Shown here: one piece after another, positions 1 through 10,990 of the stretch
How the letters are laid out: every line of letters begins with the position of its first letter
Position numbering within the stretch: position 1 is the first letter of the stretch
Source of the DNA: Moringa oleifera
Lineage: Eukaryota; Streptophyta; Magnoliopsida; Brassicales; Moringaceae
NCBI GenBank assembly: GCA_021397835.1
Contig: JAJFZO010000731.1
Location: 558,001-622,000 of the forward strand
Direction: 5' to 3'
Length of the DNA stretch: 64,000 nt
Notes under the pieces: model-generated
What the model was told of the DNA's origin: nothing
The model's input: only the letters and a program-made list of their open reading frames with translations
The model's database searches: none
Made by a program: the position numbers and the translations under genes

Positions 1-3000
1 GAGCATGGGGTCATGAAATGCGTCGCCTTTAATCGTCGTGGTACCCTTCTTGCTGGTAATACTCTCTCCCTACTACTATTTTTTTTTTTTGTAGGTTGTT
101 CTTTTAAGTTCCTCGTTTTTGCTTGTTTGTCCCTTTTTTATTTTCCCTGTTGTATTCTGCGACTTTGAACAAAGAGTTGCTATTTTGGCAATGCAGCTTT
201 CATGGGTTTCCTAAGAAAGGGAGATTTCCTTTTCCTTTGAAAGTGTTCCGCATATTAAGAGAATACATCTTTGCAGTGAAAGAATGTGGAACCCTTTCTT
301 AATGGTTTTTTGAGACTTTTAAAAAATTTAATATGAAGGACGAGCAAGTTTTAAGAAAAGATTTTCTTATAAGAAAAAATTATGAATTTCTGGTTTCATC
401 CTTAAAGTGATAACTTATTAAATGTGCATTAGATATTGATCAAACAAATACATCTCTGCAGTGAAAGAATGTGGAACCTTTATGGTTTTGAAACTTTTAA
501 AAATTATAATAGAAGTGCTGAGCAAGTTTCAAGAACAGAATTCTTTATAAAAAAATTATGACCTGAAATTTTAGATTTCAGGTTTCATCCTTAAAACTAT
601 AACTTATTAAATGTGCATTGAATATGTCAAAATAGAGCAATTTCTATGGGGAAGTTACAGGAGCTTTTCAGAAGTCTTTGTTTGCTCATTCTTATACTCT
701 GCTTTGCTATTCTCTACCAGCTGGGTGCTCTGATGGAAGTTGCATTATCTGGGATTTTGAAACCAGGGGAATTGCAAAGGAGCTTCGGGATAAGGATTGT
801 GTTGCTGCTATAACAAGTGTCTGCTGGTCAAAGTATGGCCATCGGATTCTTGTATCTGCTGCTGACAAGTCATTGACACTTTGGGATGTCCTAAATGGGG
901 AGAAGATTATGCGCACAATTCTCCAGCAAACCCCTCTACAGGCTCGTCTACATCCTGGTTCCTCTACTCCGTCTTTTTGTCTAGTCTGTCCTCTTTCATC
1001 TGCTCCCATGATTATTGACTTAAATGCAGGAAGCACAACTGCACTTCCAGTTGCACTTCCTGACATGGCCAGTGCACCTTTGCCTCCATCACGCAACAAA
1101 TACTCAGATGGAACCCCTCCTTTCTCTCCTGCTGCTGCATGCTTTAACAAATATGGGGATCTGATTTATGTGGGGAACTCCAAGGGGGAGATACTCATAA
1201 TAGATTACAAAAGTATTAAGGTGCGTGCTATAGTTCCCATTTCTGGGGCAGTGGTTGTTAAGAACATAGTCTTCAGCAGGAATGGGCAATATCTTCTCAC
1301 AAATTCAAATGATCGGACAATCAGGGTCTATGAAAATCTTCTGCCTTTGAGAGACGGAGCTAGTACCCTTAATGACCTAAACCAGACTACCAATGATCTT
1401 GATGGTGTTGAGAAAATGAAGGCCATCGGATCAAAGTGCTTAGCACTTTTCCGGGAGTTTCAAGATTCCATCACCAAGATGCATTGGAAGGCACCTTGTT
1501 TTAGTGGTGATGGTGAGTGGGTAATTGGGGGTTCAGCAAGCAAAGGAGAGCACAAGATCTACATATGGGATAGGGCTGGGCATCTTGTGAAAATCCTTGA
1601 GGGTCCAAAGGAAGCGTTGATTGATCTTGCATGGCATCCTATTCACCCCATTATTGTCTCTGTTTCCTTGACTGGCTTAGTTTATATATGGGCTAAAGAT
1701 TATACTGAGAACTGGAGTGCTTTTGCTCCAGATTTTAAGGAGCTTGAGGAAAATGAGGAGTATGTGGAACAAGAAGATGAATTCGATTTGATGCCCGAAA
1801 CTGAAAAGGTTGAAAAAAAGTAGACCATTTGTGTTCATGCATTATTATTTGTTTTCATTTATGTTCCTGAAATGTAAGCATGCTTTTTAGGTTAAAGAAT
1901 CAGAAGTTAATGAAGATGATGATGTTGACATAGTGACAATGGAGAAGGATGCTTTCAGTGATTCAGATATGTCACAGGAAGAGCTCTGCTTTTTGCCTGC
2001 TATTCCTAGTCCTGATGTTCTTGAGCAGCAAGACAAGTGTGGGGGAAGTTCTTTAAAGCTAATGGACACTAATCATTGTGGATCACCTATTTCCGAAGAG
2101 GCTGGCCAAAATAGACAAGTAACAAACCGTGCATCAAGTCCACTTGAAGGTAATATCATACATGGTGTTTATATTATGAAAGTTCTTTGATAACTTTGAG
2201 TTCAGATTTTGGCAGTGGCTTGCTTCGTTACTAAACTCAAGTAGTGTTTTACTATTTCATCATTCATGTGAAAAATCTGATTTGAGACTTTGAATTCACG
2301 CCTTACTAAACAATCAGTCTTTGGGTTAGTCAAAGTGCTAGCACTTTATCAGCCGGAGTTGATGTACTGATCACAAACTGAGCTGATTATGTGAGTTTTG
2401 AAAGTTAACCTTGGCATGAAACTCAATTGATTATGCATAATCACAAAATTCATGGACTATGTGATGTTTATGTGTGGGCAAGTGATCAAAATTTGTCTTC
2501 ATGGTTTAGGGGCTTAATATATCTTTAGACTTTGTCACAAATTTCAGTTATCCAATCATTGAAAAGAGTTTTAGAACGTCCAATGATAACTACCTCTAAT
2601 AGGTCACTTCTTGAGTTGGGTAAAATGCTTCTAAATTTGATTTTAATAAGAGCTACCGTGATTGGTGTTTTCTTTAGGAAGGCCTTGTGTAAGCCTTGGG
2701 CCTTTGAAATCCTCCATTAACATAAATTTGTTTACATATTCTTTTAGTGTAGTAATCACATGGATCATTTCAATCTAATGAATGAGTTAACGTGTTCTAA
2801 TGATGCTGAGAAAGAGAAAAAAACCTAACTGAATTCTTAGTAGATTCAGTTACTTCTGGCCTAGAACATTCTTCAATGTTAGATGGTGCACATTTATTGA
2901 TAGCACTTGATGAAGGATGAACTTGTAGCTGTTAGGGATAGGCAGGTGGGGCATCGCACTTGAGGTCTGTGCAGTTGGGGAGTAGGAACAACATGTGATT

Positions 3001-3989
3001 CCATGGAAGAATTTATGGCACCTACTTGTAGCAATCGAGGTTTCTTCTGTGGCTTGGACTTATAACTTTGGGAAGAATTCTTTGCTGGAGAAATTCTGAG
3101 AGGAGGGATGTTGTGGTGAGTTGGTGCCTGTGCGAGAGCAATGAGGTTCTAGGGGATGTTATTTTTAGATGTTTCCCTTTATTTGGATCATCTATCACTT
3201 TGTTACAGTTTTTGTTTTTACTGCCATATCTTATAGCTTTAGGATGGACTACCTTCTTTTTCCTCTCATGTATATGGTTATGTACCCTCAATACATGTTC
3301 TTTTGATGTAGTTATGACAGAGGAAAGGAAATCTGAACTATGATGATTTTAGTGTTCATTTGGATTTTTTTGTTGTCTGTGGATGGTTAATGTGGTTCAC
3401 ATGCATAATCTGTAAGATATTTCTTTTCAATGCTGGTCCAATGATTTATACTAACAGTAAGATTCTTTCACTAAATTTATTAGTTAAAAAGCACAAATTT
3501 TGTTTGTTATAGTAATAATAGCTGGTAGTTTAAGACTTAAAGTTGAAATTAGATTCGTTCAAAGGATTTGAACATATATGGAAGAAATGATTGCAGATTT
3601 AGAAAACAAAAATGCATGGTGAGGCTATGTACTTAGAATGCACAGAGATCTCAATTCTTGTGTAAATGTAAGCATCCCATTAAAGTTTGTCTCTTAGGCT
3701 TGTGATTTCAGTCTTGATGATTATGTACAATTTCCTTAACTACTGGGAAAGAAATGTGATTTCTGAATGGATTGCTGACTCATGTGCAGCACTTGATTTT
3801 GTTGCAGAAGACACTGGAGGAACACGCTTGAGAAGAAAGCGGAAGCCTTCAGAGAAGGGGTTGGAGTTGCAGGCAGAGAAGGTCAGGAAACCCTTGAAAT
3901 CTTCTGCCAGATTGTCAAAAGTAAAAAATAAATCTATGGTTGATCGAGATATTAATAATGGTGTATATGGGGATGAAGTTTCTGATTAG
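1..3989 (+). CDS. RBL: RbBP5/SWD1-like WD40 subunit of the COMPASS H3K4 methyltransferase (5' partial, spliced)
   Basis: Seen: exons <1-55, 721-1808, 1891-2149 and 3808-3989 join in one frame to 527 residues and a TAG stop, with GT/AG at every junction. The joined protein has WD40 blades with WD/IWD ends (for example the stretch around IIWDFETRGIAKEL, SLTLWDVLNGE, and IYIWDRAGHLVK), then an acidic tail (KELEENEEYVEQEDEFDL) and a basic Lys/Arg-rich C-terminus (RLRRKRKPSEK). Family knowledge: this order, including the ENEEYxExExEFD tail, is that of RbBP5 (RBL in Arabidopsis), a nuclear scaffold of SET1/MLL COMPASS complexes. About 20 N-terminal residues lie left of the window. The exon 2 donor (AAG|GTTGAA) is weak; reading on gives a stop at 1821. 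An alternative acceptor after 3789 would add six residues (ALDFVA) in frame. Intron 3 is 1.66 kb and holds nothing recognised. Identity is firm; exact splice sites are inferred. Confidence 0.9.
262..630. repeat. Tandem duplication inside RBL intron 1 (two ~185-bp copies)
   Basis: Copy 1 starts near 262 and copy 2 near 447. Both begin with AATACATCT(T/C)TGCAGTG and end with a shared GGTTTCATCCTTAAA followed by AACTTATTAAATGTGCATT. The copies differ by several substitutions and small indels, so the duplication is not very recent. It lies wholly in intron sequence. Confidence 0.85.
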
Positions 3990-4850
3990 TGCCATTGGAG
4001 CATAATTTATGTATATTTCTTGTTTGTACTCATCAGGTTTCTTTCTCCAGCAGGTAGCTATTTCTAAAACACTTAGGGACTGACCTTTTTTTCTAGATTT
4101 GTACCACACAAAGTGTAACATAATCTAGATTGTGAATTCAGAAGGGCAGCTAATTCTTTTCCTGAGAGAAATACTGGGAGGGCTAAATGAAGACTTTGAG
4201 AAAGGATTTCATAAGCCTAAGCACGCGCTGTGGTTTCATGGTTGCATGTTGGCCTTGCCACATGATTAGTTTTTGTATAGCTGCAACTGTCTTGCAGGTC
4301 AGAATAGACATGGCATTTGAATAACTTGAAAATACTTGTTGGAAAGAAGTTGGCTCACTTGCCTGCCATTAAGGACTTCGCCGAAGAAGTTAACTTCAAA
4401 AATTATATGAAAGACCAGCATGGTTTTTAAAATAATTGCTTTTCTGGATTAGAACCTGCACATGATGTGGTGGTTCTGTGCATTGCTGGGCCCGTTCACT
4501 GACACGCTGCTTTCGTGAGGCACCTGCCTATGTTAGTCTTGCTTGCACAGCATGTTTCAAGTTCGTTGAAGTTATCCAATCCATGACATGCTCAACCGTG
4601 TGACGGGGTGTGCATATGTGTGGATTAATTATGTTATGATTTGCTCAATCAAGCTAAACAAAACAAGCTATAAACTCATTGAATTTATTTGTTTTTCTTA
4701 CTGTACTGGTAACACTCGCGTGGTGAAAGGAGATGGGTAATGTTACAAATACTGAATTTGAAGATGGATGAAGGGCATTAGATTTTGCTAATGCTTCAAT
4801 GTGAGGAAATAAAATGAAGAAGAGAAGCCATAGAGTCGGAGGAATGTTGG
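3990..4850. other. Intergenic: RBL 3' UTR and upstream region of the zinc-finger gene
   Basis: No coding sequence, RNA gene or repeat is recognised here. The left part must contain the RBL 3' UTR and the right part the distal promoter of the downstream zinc-finger gene; the boundary between them cannot be placed from sequence. Confidence 0.5.
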
Positions 4851-4918
4851 GTTGGAATTGAAGGGGATATTAATAGGAATGGCAGTTGGAACCACTATGG
4901 TCCCTTTTGACTCACTCA

Positions 4919-4932
4919 CTCACATATATGAA
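4919..4932 (+). promoter_or_regulatory. Possible TATA element of the C2H2 gene
   Basis: A TATATA-like stretch (CACATATATGAAC) lies about 170 bp upstream of the proposed ATG at 5098. The distance would give a 5' UTR of roughly 130-150 nt, rich in C/T, as is common in plants. This is inference from position and composition only. Confidence 0.3.
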
Positions 4933-5097
4933 CTGGAGCTACGGGCCTCCATTGATTTGCTTTTCAAGCTCTTTCTCTCCCCCACTAAAAACCAGGACTG
5001 CTCCCCGTTTCGACCATACAACGTTACAACAACTTTTACTACAAAAATCACAGAAAACCACCTTCCTTCTTCCTCAAAAACTCACTCTTCCGTCTCC

Positions 5098-6414
5098 ATG
5101 GCTTTGTTGGAGGACCAGCAGCACTCGCATTACAAGCACTATTGTAGGATCTGCAAGAGGGGGTTCAGGTGCGGGAGGGCGCTTGGTGGCCACATGAGGG
5201 CACATGGAATCGGCGACGACAGTGCTGGCCACCTTGACGACGATGAAGACGACGAGCATGTCAGCGACTGGGAAGGCAATGTGGCTCCCTCCACCAACAA
5301 TCGCTTGTATGCATTACGGACGAACCCGAGTAGGCTGAAGAGCTGCCGGAGCTGTGAGAATTGCGGCAAGGAGTTCTTGTCCTGGAAATCCTTTCTGGAG
5401 CATGGGAAGTGCAGCAGCTCAGATGACGCGGAGTCCCTAGTATCGTCGCCGGGAGGATCAGACGGGGAAGACGGCCTGCCACAAAGAGGATACGGCAACT
5501 GGTCGAAAAGGAAAAGATCGTTTAGAGGGAAAGTGGGAAGTATATTGAACTCAAATTGTGGTTGCCCATCAAGTGAAGAGGAAGATTTGGCGAACTGTCT
5601 GATGATGTTATCGAATGCGAGGGTTGATCCTTTAGAGGGGGAGGGGGAGGCGGAGGCGGAGGAATCTTGTGCTTCGGCCAGTAAAGATGAGGAGAGAATC
5701 AGAAAGGAGAAGGCGAAGGCTGTGATGGCGAAAGGGATGTTCGAGTGTAAAGCATGCAAGAAAGTCTTCAATTCCCATCAGGCGTTGGGTGGACACAGAG
5801 CAAGTCACAAGAAGGTTAAAGGTTGTTTCGCGGCCAAGATGATGGAGGAGCAAGAAGAGCAGGAGCACGAGCCCGACTCCGACACCGACGTCATCCCCAG
5901 TCACCACCAACACCTCCTCCCTGCTAAATCAACCACCTGTGCTTCCACTTCCAAAAGGAAACCCAAGATACACGAATGCTCCATATGCCATCGCGTCTTT
6001 TCATCTGGTCAAGCTTTGGGTGGGCACAAGAGATGTCACTGGATCACCTCTAATTCCCCTGACCAAAACTACAATCATAATCATCCTCATCACCCCGATC
6101 CGCTTGATCTTACGCTCGATCTCAATCTCCCTGCCCCTCTAACTCTAATAAATCCATCAACCCGACAACTCTCTACTGAAATTTTCTTGCAGCCTTTGCT
6201 CGGTGTAAGAGACCATAGCCATCAACATAATAATATCATCAAAAACAACATTAAAATTAACAATAACCATGCCTGTGAGGATGATGAAGCAGAGAGTAAG
6301 GTGAAGTTAGCCAAGTTAAGTGAACTCAACGACATGAAGATCAGTGGAGCCTCATCTCTATGGTTGCAGATGGGGATTGGTTCTACAACGCAACAAGTGG
6401 GAGGTCATCCATGA
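5098..6414 (+). CDS. C2H2 zinc-finger protein with four fingers and a C-terminal EAR motif (ZAT-like transcriptional repressor)
   Basis: Intronless ORF of 438 residues from the ATG at 5098. Fingers: 1, C16-C19-H32-H36 with RALGGH; 2, C86-C89-H102-C105 (C2HC type, lacking QALGGH); 3, C217-C220-H233-H237 with QALGGH; 4, C294-C297-H310-H314 with QALGGH. An EAR repression motif (LDLTLDLNLP) lies at residues 336-345. Acidic stretches separate the fingers, and basic KRKR and KRKPK patches could serve in nuclear import. Family knowledge: plant QALGGH proteins with an EAR motif (ZAT group) bind DNA and repress transcription, often in stress or development. The frame stays open upstream to an ATG at 4852, but the ATG at 5098 is preferred because the family start (short lead into finger 1) fits and a possible TATA lies at ~4920. 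Which ZAT-like member it is cannot be decided by eye. Confidence 0.9.
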   Translation: MALLEDQQHSHYKHYCRICKRGFRCGRALGGHMRAHGIGDDSAGHLDDDEDDEHVSDWEGNVAPSTNNRLYALRTNPSRLKSCRSCENCGKEFLSWKSFLEHGKCSSSDDAESLVSSPGGSDGEDGLPQRGYGNWSKRKRSFRGKVGSILNSNCGCPSSEEEDLANCLMMLSNARVDPLEGEGEAEAEESCASASKDEERIRKEKAKAVMAKGMFECKACKKVFNSHQALGGHRASHKKVKGCFAAKMMEEQEEQEHEPDSDTDVIPSHHQHLLPAKSTTCASTSKRKPKIHECSICHRVFSSGQALGGHKRCHWITSNSPDQNYNHNHPHHPDPLDLTLDLNLPAPLTLINPSTRQLSTEIFLQPLLGVRDHSHQHNNIIKNNIKINNNHACEDDEAESKVKLAKLSELNDMKISGASSLWLQMGIGSTTQQVGGHP

Positions 6415-7879
6415 AATCTATATATCTATCGTGCATCTTTTGCTCATTAAATCCTTTCCCCCTACGTAATTTCTTCATTATATTAACATACTGTAAGTAT
6501 AAATTAAACACAACAGAGCTTACAAATCATCATCATTCCTGTTATTATTTCATGATCTACACCAATTTTGCTGTATTTTTCGCTGGGGGAACATGTGATT
6601 TAAATCCAGAAACCCCATCTATATGTTGTCTAGATTTTTTAAGTATTTTTTAGCTGACAACACTTATACATAGACTTGTTATTGATTTATGATTAGTGAT
6701 TATGTAATCAATCAAGAGTCAGTGTTCATTCCTTTGTGATCATTTGAATTTATTTACGACATATAAGAATAGGATTATGGAGATAAGGTTCGGCGAAGAA
6801 ACAAACAAGAAATCATTGCAATTTTTGTTGGGCTAAAGAATTACATTGTTATAAAGTGTGGATGTTACTGTACATTTTAATTCTCGTCATTTTTTTAAGA
6901 CCAAATGATGAAGATTGTAATTTTTCAATCAATTTTTCCTATTATTTCATTATGATAATATATTTTTCCTATTATTTTGCATTTGTGGCAAACTATTTTG
7001 AAAATCTACCAAAATGGTTTAATTAATAAATTTATATTTTAAAGTGAAAAAAATAATTTTGTATAAAATAATTAAAAGTTTCAATTTACCATTTGGCCTT
7101 AGTCCTGGTCTGTGGCAAGGCATTAAGGTGAAACACACACAACATCAGACAGTATGTCATGGTTGGATTAGGATAGAGACTTGCTAGAATTCATTCTTAA
7201 AATTGTAGGATAAACAGACAAAGCTTCCAATGTCTATATTGTCTGAAGTTATCAGTTTCTCAAACCCATGATTTTGAAGCAATCAATGCCTTCTAAAATG
7301 GGTTGAGCTTTAATTGTTACGTTTTCATTCAATTGATACTATTAAATTCGTCAATAAAAATAAAGAGATTTCTTGGTTATGTAAAACAAGCAAAAAGGAA
7401 ACAGTAACAGATGCAAAGCAAGGCAATGGAGGAAAAAGCCTTGTTTTCATTCCTGTGGGGCTTTGGAAGTTGCATTAAATAATGTATTGATAAATTATGT
7501 TTGTGGTTGCTGTAAACTTGGAGGATACAGAGTGTCAGATGTAGGCTTTAGAAGACATGCCTTTGCCCATTTAGCTCCATGACTGAGACATGCCTTTGCC
7601 CATTGTGACCATCCTTACTAACTTCTTTAACACCCTCCTAGGGGCAATCACCACAATCTGCCCTTTTTTTCTTCTGAAAATGATTCCAGATATGACTTTC
7701 ACTTTGCAGTTCCTGTAACTGGAAAATGAACAAATTAACAAGCCACATTTCTGTACAAGGAAAACAAAAAAGGGGCATCACCTGAAAATGGTACTTCTTC
7801 GCGTTAACTGGGTTGATGAAGCATTGGCCTCATGAGATTCTACTGAACCTCTTCCTTTTCTTATTCTGAGAGAATAAGA
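6415..7879. other. Intergenic, no gene recognised
   Basis: Holds the zinc-finger gene's 3' UTR and AT-rich spacer. The only structure noticed is a direct repeat of GACATGCCTTTGCCCATT at about 7553 and 7588, 35 bp apart. The right end may include more decayed sequence of the adjacent kinase pseudogene, but no motif can be read there. Confidence 0.5.
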
Positions 7880-8848
7880 GAAGGGAGATATGTATTTGAA
7901 CACTTCAGCCAGCACACAAGTACCAACATCTTTGCTGGCAGGATACTTAAGCAACTTTTAAGGGTCACAAGTAAGTACTAACTCCGGAGGTCGATACCTA
8001 CGAGTGGCCATGCCGGTAGACAATGGAATGCAATGTCGGGGATCAAAAAAGCTCGCTAGGCCAAAATCTCCAATTTTCAAAGCAACAACAAGAAGGTTTT
8101 AAAACTTAATGACACAGTGCTGAACATGACGTGTATGACAATGATCATGTCTCCTTAGAAGTTGCTCAGGTAGCATTTGACTTGACAAAAGGGATAAGGA
8201 GACTAATACTGTCAAACATAGACCATAGCCCAATTAGTGAATAGGACTATCACTAGCTGTCCTTCTGTGAACTTGAAGTCATAAAGCAATGCAAGTTGGC
8301 AAAGATCACAGTCCATATACTAAAAAACAAGGTATACAATGCCAGACTTTTGAGATTTAATCAACCCTTCCAGTTTTTATAACATTTGGATGATGAAACC
8401 TCCGCAAAACAAGGATTTCCCTGGCCATGAACTTCACTCAGGGGACTAAGATGGTCAATGTCGCAGCAAAATTATCTTGAGTTATGTCACGAGCCCTGCA
8501 AACCAAACTGTAACTTCCATGGCCAAGCTGCAAGAAAAAGAAGAATTGAGCCAACAAATAATTAAGCAAACATGACGCTGATTATTTTCCCACCTAAGCA
8601 TATTAGAATCATAGCAGAAGTAAAAAAGAACATACCCTTTTCATGAGATCAAATTTGTTTTCATTTTGTGGTATCCATCCCCTGATAGCTTGACCTGCTA
8701 CCTCAGCAAGCCAAGTAGGCCAGCCTGCAGCAACTAGCTCTGCCAATACTGCCGTGGGTATCCTCCCAAAACCTATAATATCAAAAATTCCAATTGCTTC
8801 TGCTTGGTTCCTTGCTCTCTTCCTCTTCCACTTCAGTAATTCAATCAC
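7880..8848 (-). pseudogene. CDK-like Ser/Thr kinase pseudogene (IBS1 / At1g18670-type)
   Basis: Reading down from 8848: an N-terminal block with AAGWPTWLAEVAGQAIRGW and IPQNENKFDLMKR, the hallmark lead-in of plant IBS1-like CDK-related kinases; a GT-AG intron (~8528-8635); then the glycine-rich loop LGHGSYSLVCRAR, MAREILVLRRFHHPNVIK, a degraded hinge (YMDCDL), an activation segment with IGDFGLASFFDP, and RRYRPPEL (~7980). Stops and frameshifts break the frame (one directly after the glycine-loop strand, another after the FHHPNVIK block), and the invariant Lys/HRD region is not readable. Everything after the APE-like segment is lost near 7880. The retained intron argues against a processed copy. 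Once a cytosolic or nuclear kinase by family; not functional here. Confidence 0.85.
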
Positions 8849-10589
8849 CTGCTGCTCATCCTCATCCCCCAGGGTTTCTCAGCAATTGCCTACTTTTCAA
8901 AGCATCGCCATTATATATAGTTGTCACACTACTCTCTAACCCAGCAAATAAAACCAACTGCACTAATTCTCCATATATATATGCATCTTGGAAAGTTCTA
9001 AAGCATAATAAGAGTCATAAAGTTTTTCCTTCCATGAAAAAGTAGTTTTCCTTTATCACTGGATCCATAGCATTTATTTCCATGAATCTTCATACCTTCA
9101 TTGTGTAGCGTGTAGTATCATAATAGCACAGAAAATAGCATAATACCAGATTCTGTTGCTTGATCTAAGGAACACTTTGGTGCATGATTTGAAAGGAGGG
9201 TATCATGTGATGGTGATTAGTGCATGCTTGCAAGAAATTAAAGTCCCTTTACTTGTTAGCATAATACCATCTAGCCTGCCAGGCTACTGCTGCGATATTA
9301 TAGTCATACATAGTCTGGTTGCTTAGTGACATCTTTATGATCATCATAATCAATGGTATCTCTTGTATAATAATTATGTTATGCTAAGACATTGAAACTA
9401 TCCACTGGTACCATGTTAAGTTGCAGACTCAGTCTGACAACAGAGATCCATCCTAGGTGGTTTTCTGCACATGCTATTTTCGAACCAACAAAAGCAGTTT
9501 TCATGCAATTGCATTTCAACAGCCCCTGTTTTCTCAATATCATTACTTCCTCTTCTCCTAGTAGAGTTTGGCCCATACTCCAAAAAACAGCAGTGATTGA
9601 CTTCGGAGGCCTCATCAATAATAAACCAGTAACAACACAAGGCTTCTGAAGCTAGTGTCTCAAGAAAGATGAATATTCTATTTTCGTGAGCCTTGAGAAA
9701 GGCAGGCTGCTTGCCGAAAGCTAAAGAGTTGGGTTCAAACTCAGCCTGATTCTCATAAGAAGAAATGGATATCATGAAGAGCCAAGACCACAATTTATGT
9801 AAACTCTAGGACATTCAAGCTCCCATTCCATCTCATAGTGCCAAATGAAGCTATTACGAATGAAACTACTACAGAAGAAAATTCATATTAATCAGTGATA
9901 TTTTCTAGGTCACTTGTACTATTTTAGTATTTTCATGCAAGTTTCTTCTTCCCTCCTAAGGTCTAGAAGTAGGATAAAATTTTCTTGGTCTTACAAGCAG
10001 AAAGATATGATATACTGCTGCATATTCCCTGATAGGGTAGACAAACCACTAGAAAGCAGCAAATAAGTCACTAGACATAATTGGGAGTGGTGTAAATGAT
10101 AAATGTTACCATTGGTAACCACAAATATTTTTCTCTAGAATACAATAGCACTGACAAGATGACAACTGTTTTTCTAAATGAGATAGTGAGAGTGCCTTGA
10201 AAAGAACTGAAAAATATGATGTGACAATATTATACAATCTACATTAAAACTCAGATCACCATTAAAGAAAGTAACATAGAAAAAGAGCAAGGAAATGATG
10301 AGGCCATCAAATAGATCGACAAAAAGTCAAAGATGAACATCAAGAATAAGAAACATAAGTTCAAAAAATGTATTGCTCGAAATAGCCAATAAATACATTT
10401 GGTGAAGAATTTTAAGAAAAACATCTGTATAGAGAAGTCAAGACAGATTTTACAATTCTGTGGTTGTAGGGTAGTCAAGATAGATTTTACCAAAAAAATC
10501 TCCATAGATACTAGTGGGAAATATTCTTCCAAGCAAAGAGCATGCTACTCAAAAGAATGTAATAGTTAAAACAGTTGTCTCATGCATGA
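8849..10589. other. Intergenic, no gene recognised
   Basis: A 125-codon open frame on the minus strand (9416-9793) shows no domain, membrane segment or repeat I recognise, and it sits between two pseudogenes, so it is more likely chance or decayed sequence than a gene. The remaining sequence is AT-rich without visible structure. Confidence 0.4.
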
Positions 10590-10990
10590 CTAACTAGCAA
10601 GCTTAAAAGCATTGATAAAAGTTATCTTTAAGTTTTTTTAGGAAAGCAATTGGAAAAGTTACCTTGGATCGACTGTAATAGAACTTTGTAACTGTTAGGA
10701 GAACACATAATAGAACAACCATAACATTACTGACTTTTAGAGCTCCAAATGCCAAACAGATTTTTTCTGCCACACAAAAGCCACCCAACAAGGAGATTCC
10801 TCCAAAAAGTGCTCCTTGAGAAGGGTTGCGGAAGTAATTCTCGGAGATCTCTAACTCAATTTGGATAATGTCAACTAATCTTCAAGGACCGCCATTCTCT
10901 TGCACAGCCCGGATGCGGAGAAACCTTGATGAAGAGTGAGAAGCTAATATGTCATATGTTACACGTAAAACCGTCTTCAGAGGCTGCCAG
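10590..10990 (-). pseudogene. Ycf20-like (DUF565) pseudogene
   Basis: The minus strand reads RIRAVQENGGP, then an in-frame TGA, then RLVDIIQIELEISENYF, ALFGGISLLGGFCVAEK, AFGALKVSNVMVVLLCVLLT, VTKFYYSRSKVTFPIA and, after a frameshift, FINAFKLAS with a stop at 10590-10592. Family knowledge: this is the conserved core and exact C-terminal end of plant Ycf20-like proteins (thylakoid membrane proteins; the Arabidopsis NPQ6 gene is one). Damage: the TGA, loss of two residues before VTKFYYSR, and a short deletion with frameshift ahead of the last nine residues. No transit peptide can be read upstream. The readable part has no intron, so a processed copy is possible but not shown. Confidence 0.82.

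Noticed and set aside
707..1289. Minus-strand ORFs opposite the RBL exon
   Set aside because: Shadows of the WD40 coding frame.
5139..5913. Long minus-strand ORFs opposite the zinc-finger gene (up to 210 codons)
   Set aside because: Mirror frames of a real coding sequence, with Ser/Leu-rich composition explained by the acidic and Lys codons on the plus strand.
9379..9793. Open frames of 79-125 codons on both strands
   Set aside because: No domain or repeat is visible, they overlap each other on opposite strands, and they lie between two pseudogenes; treated as chance.
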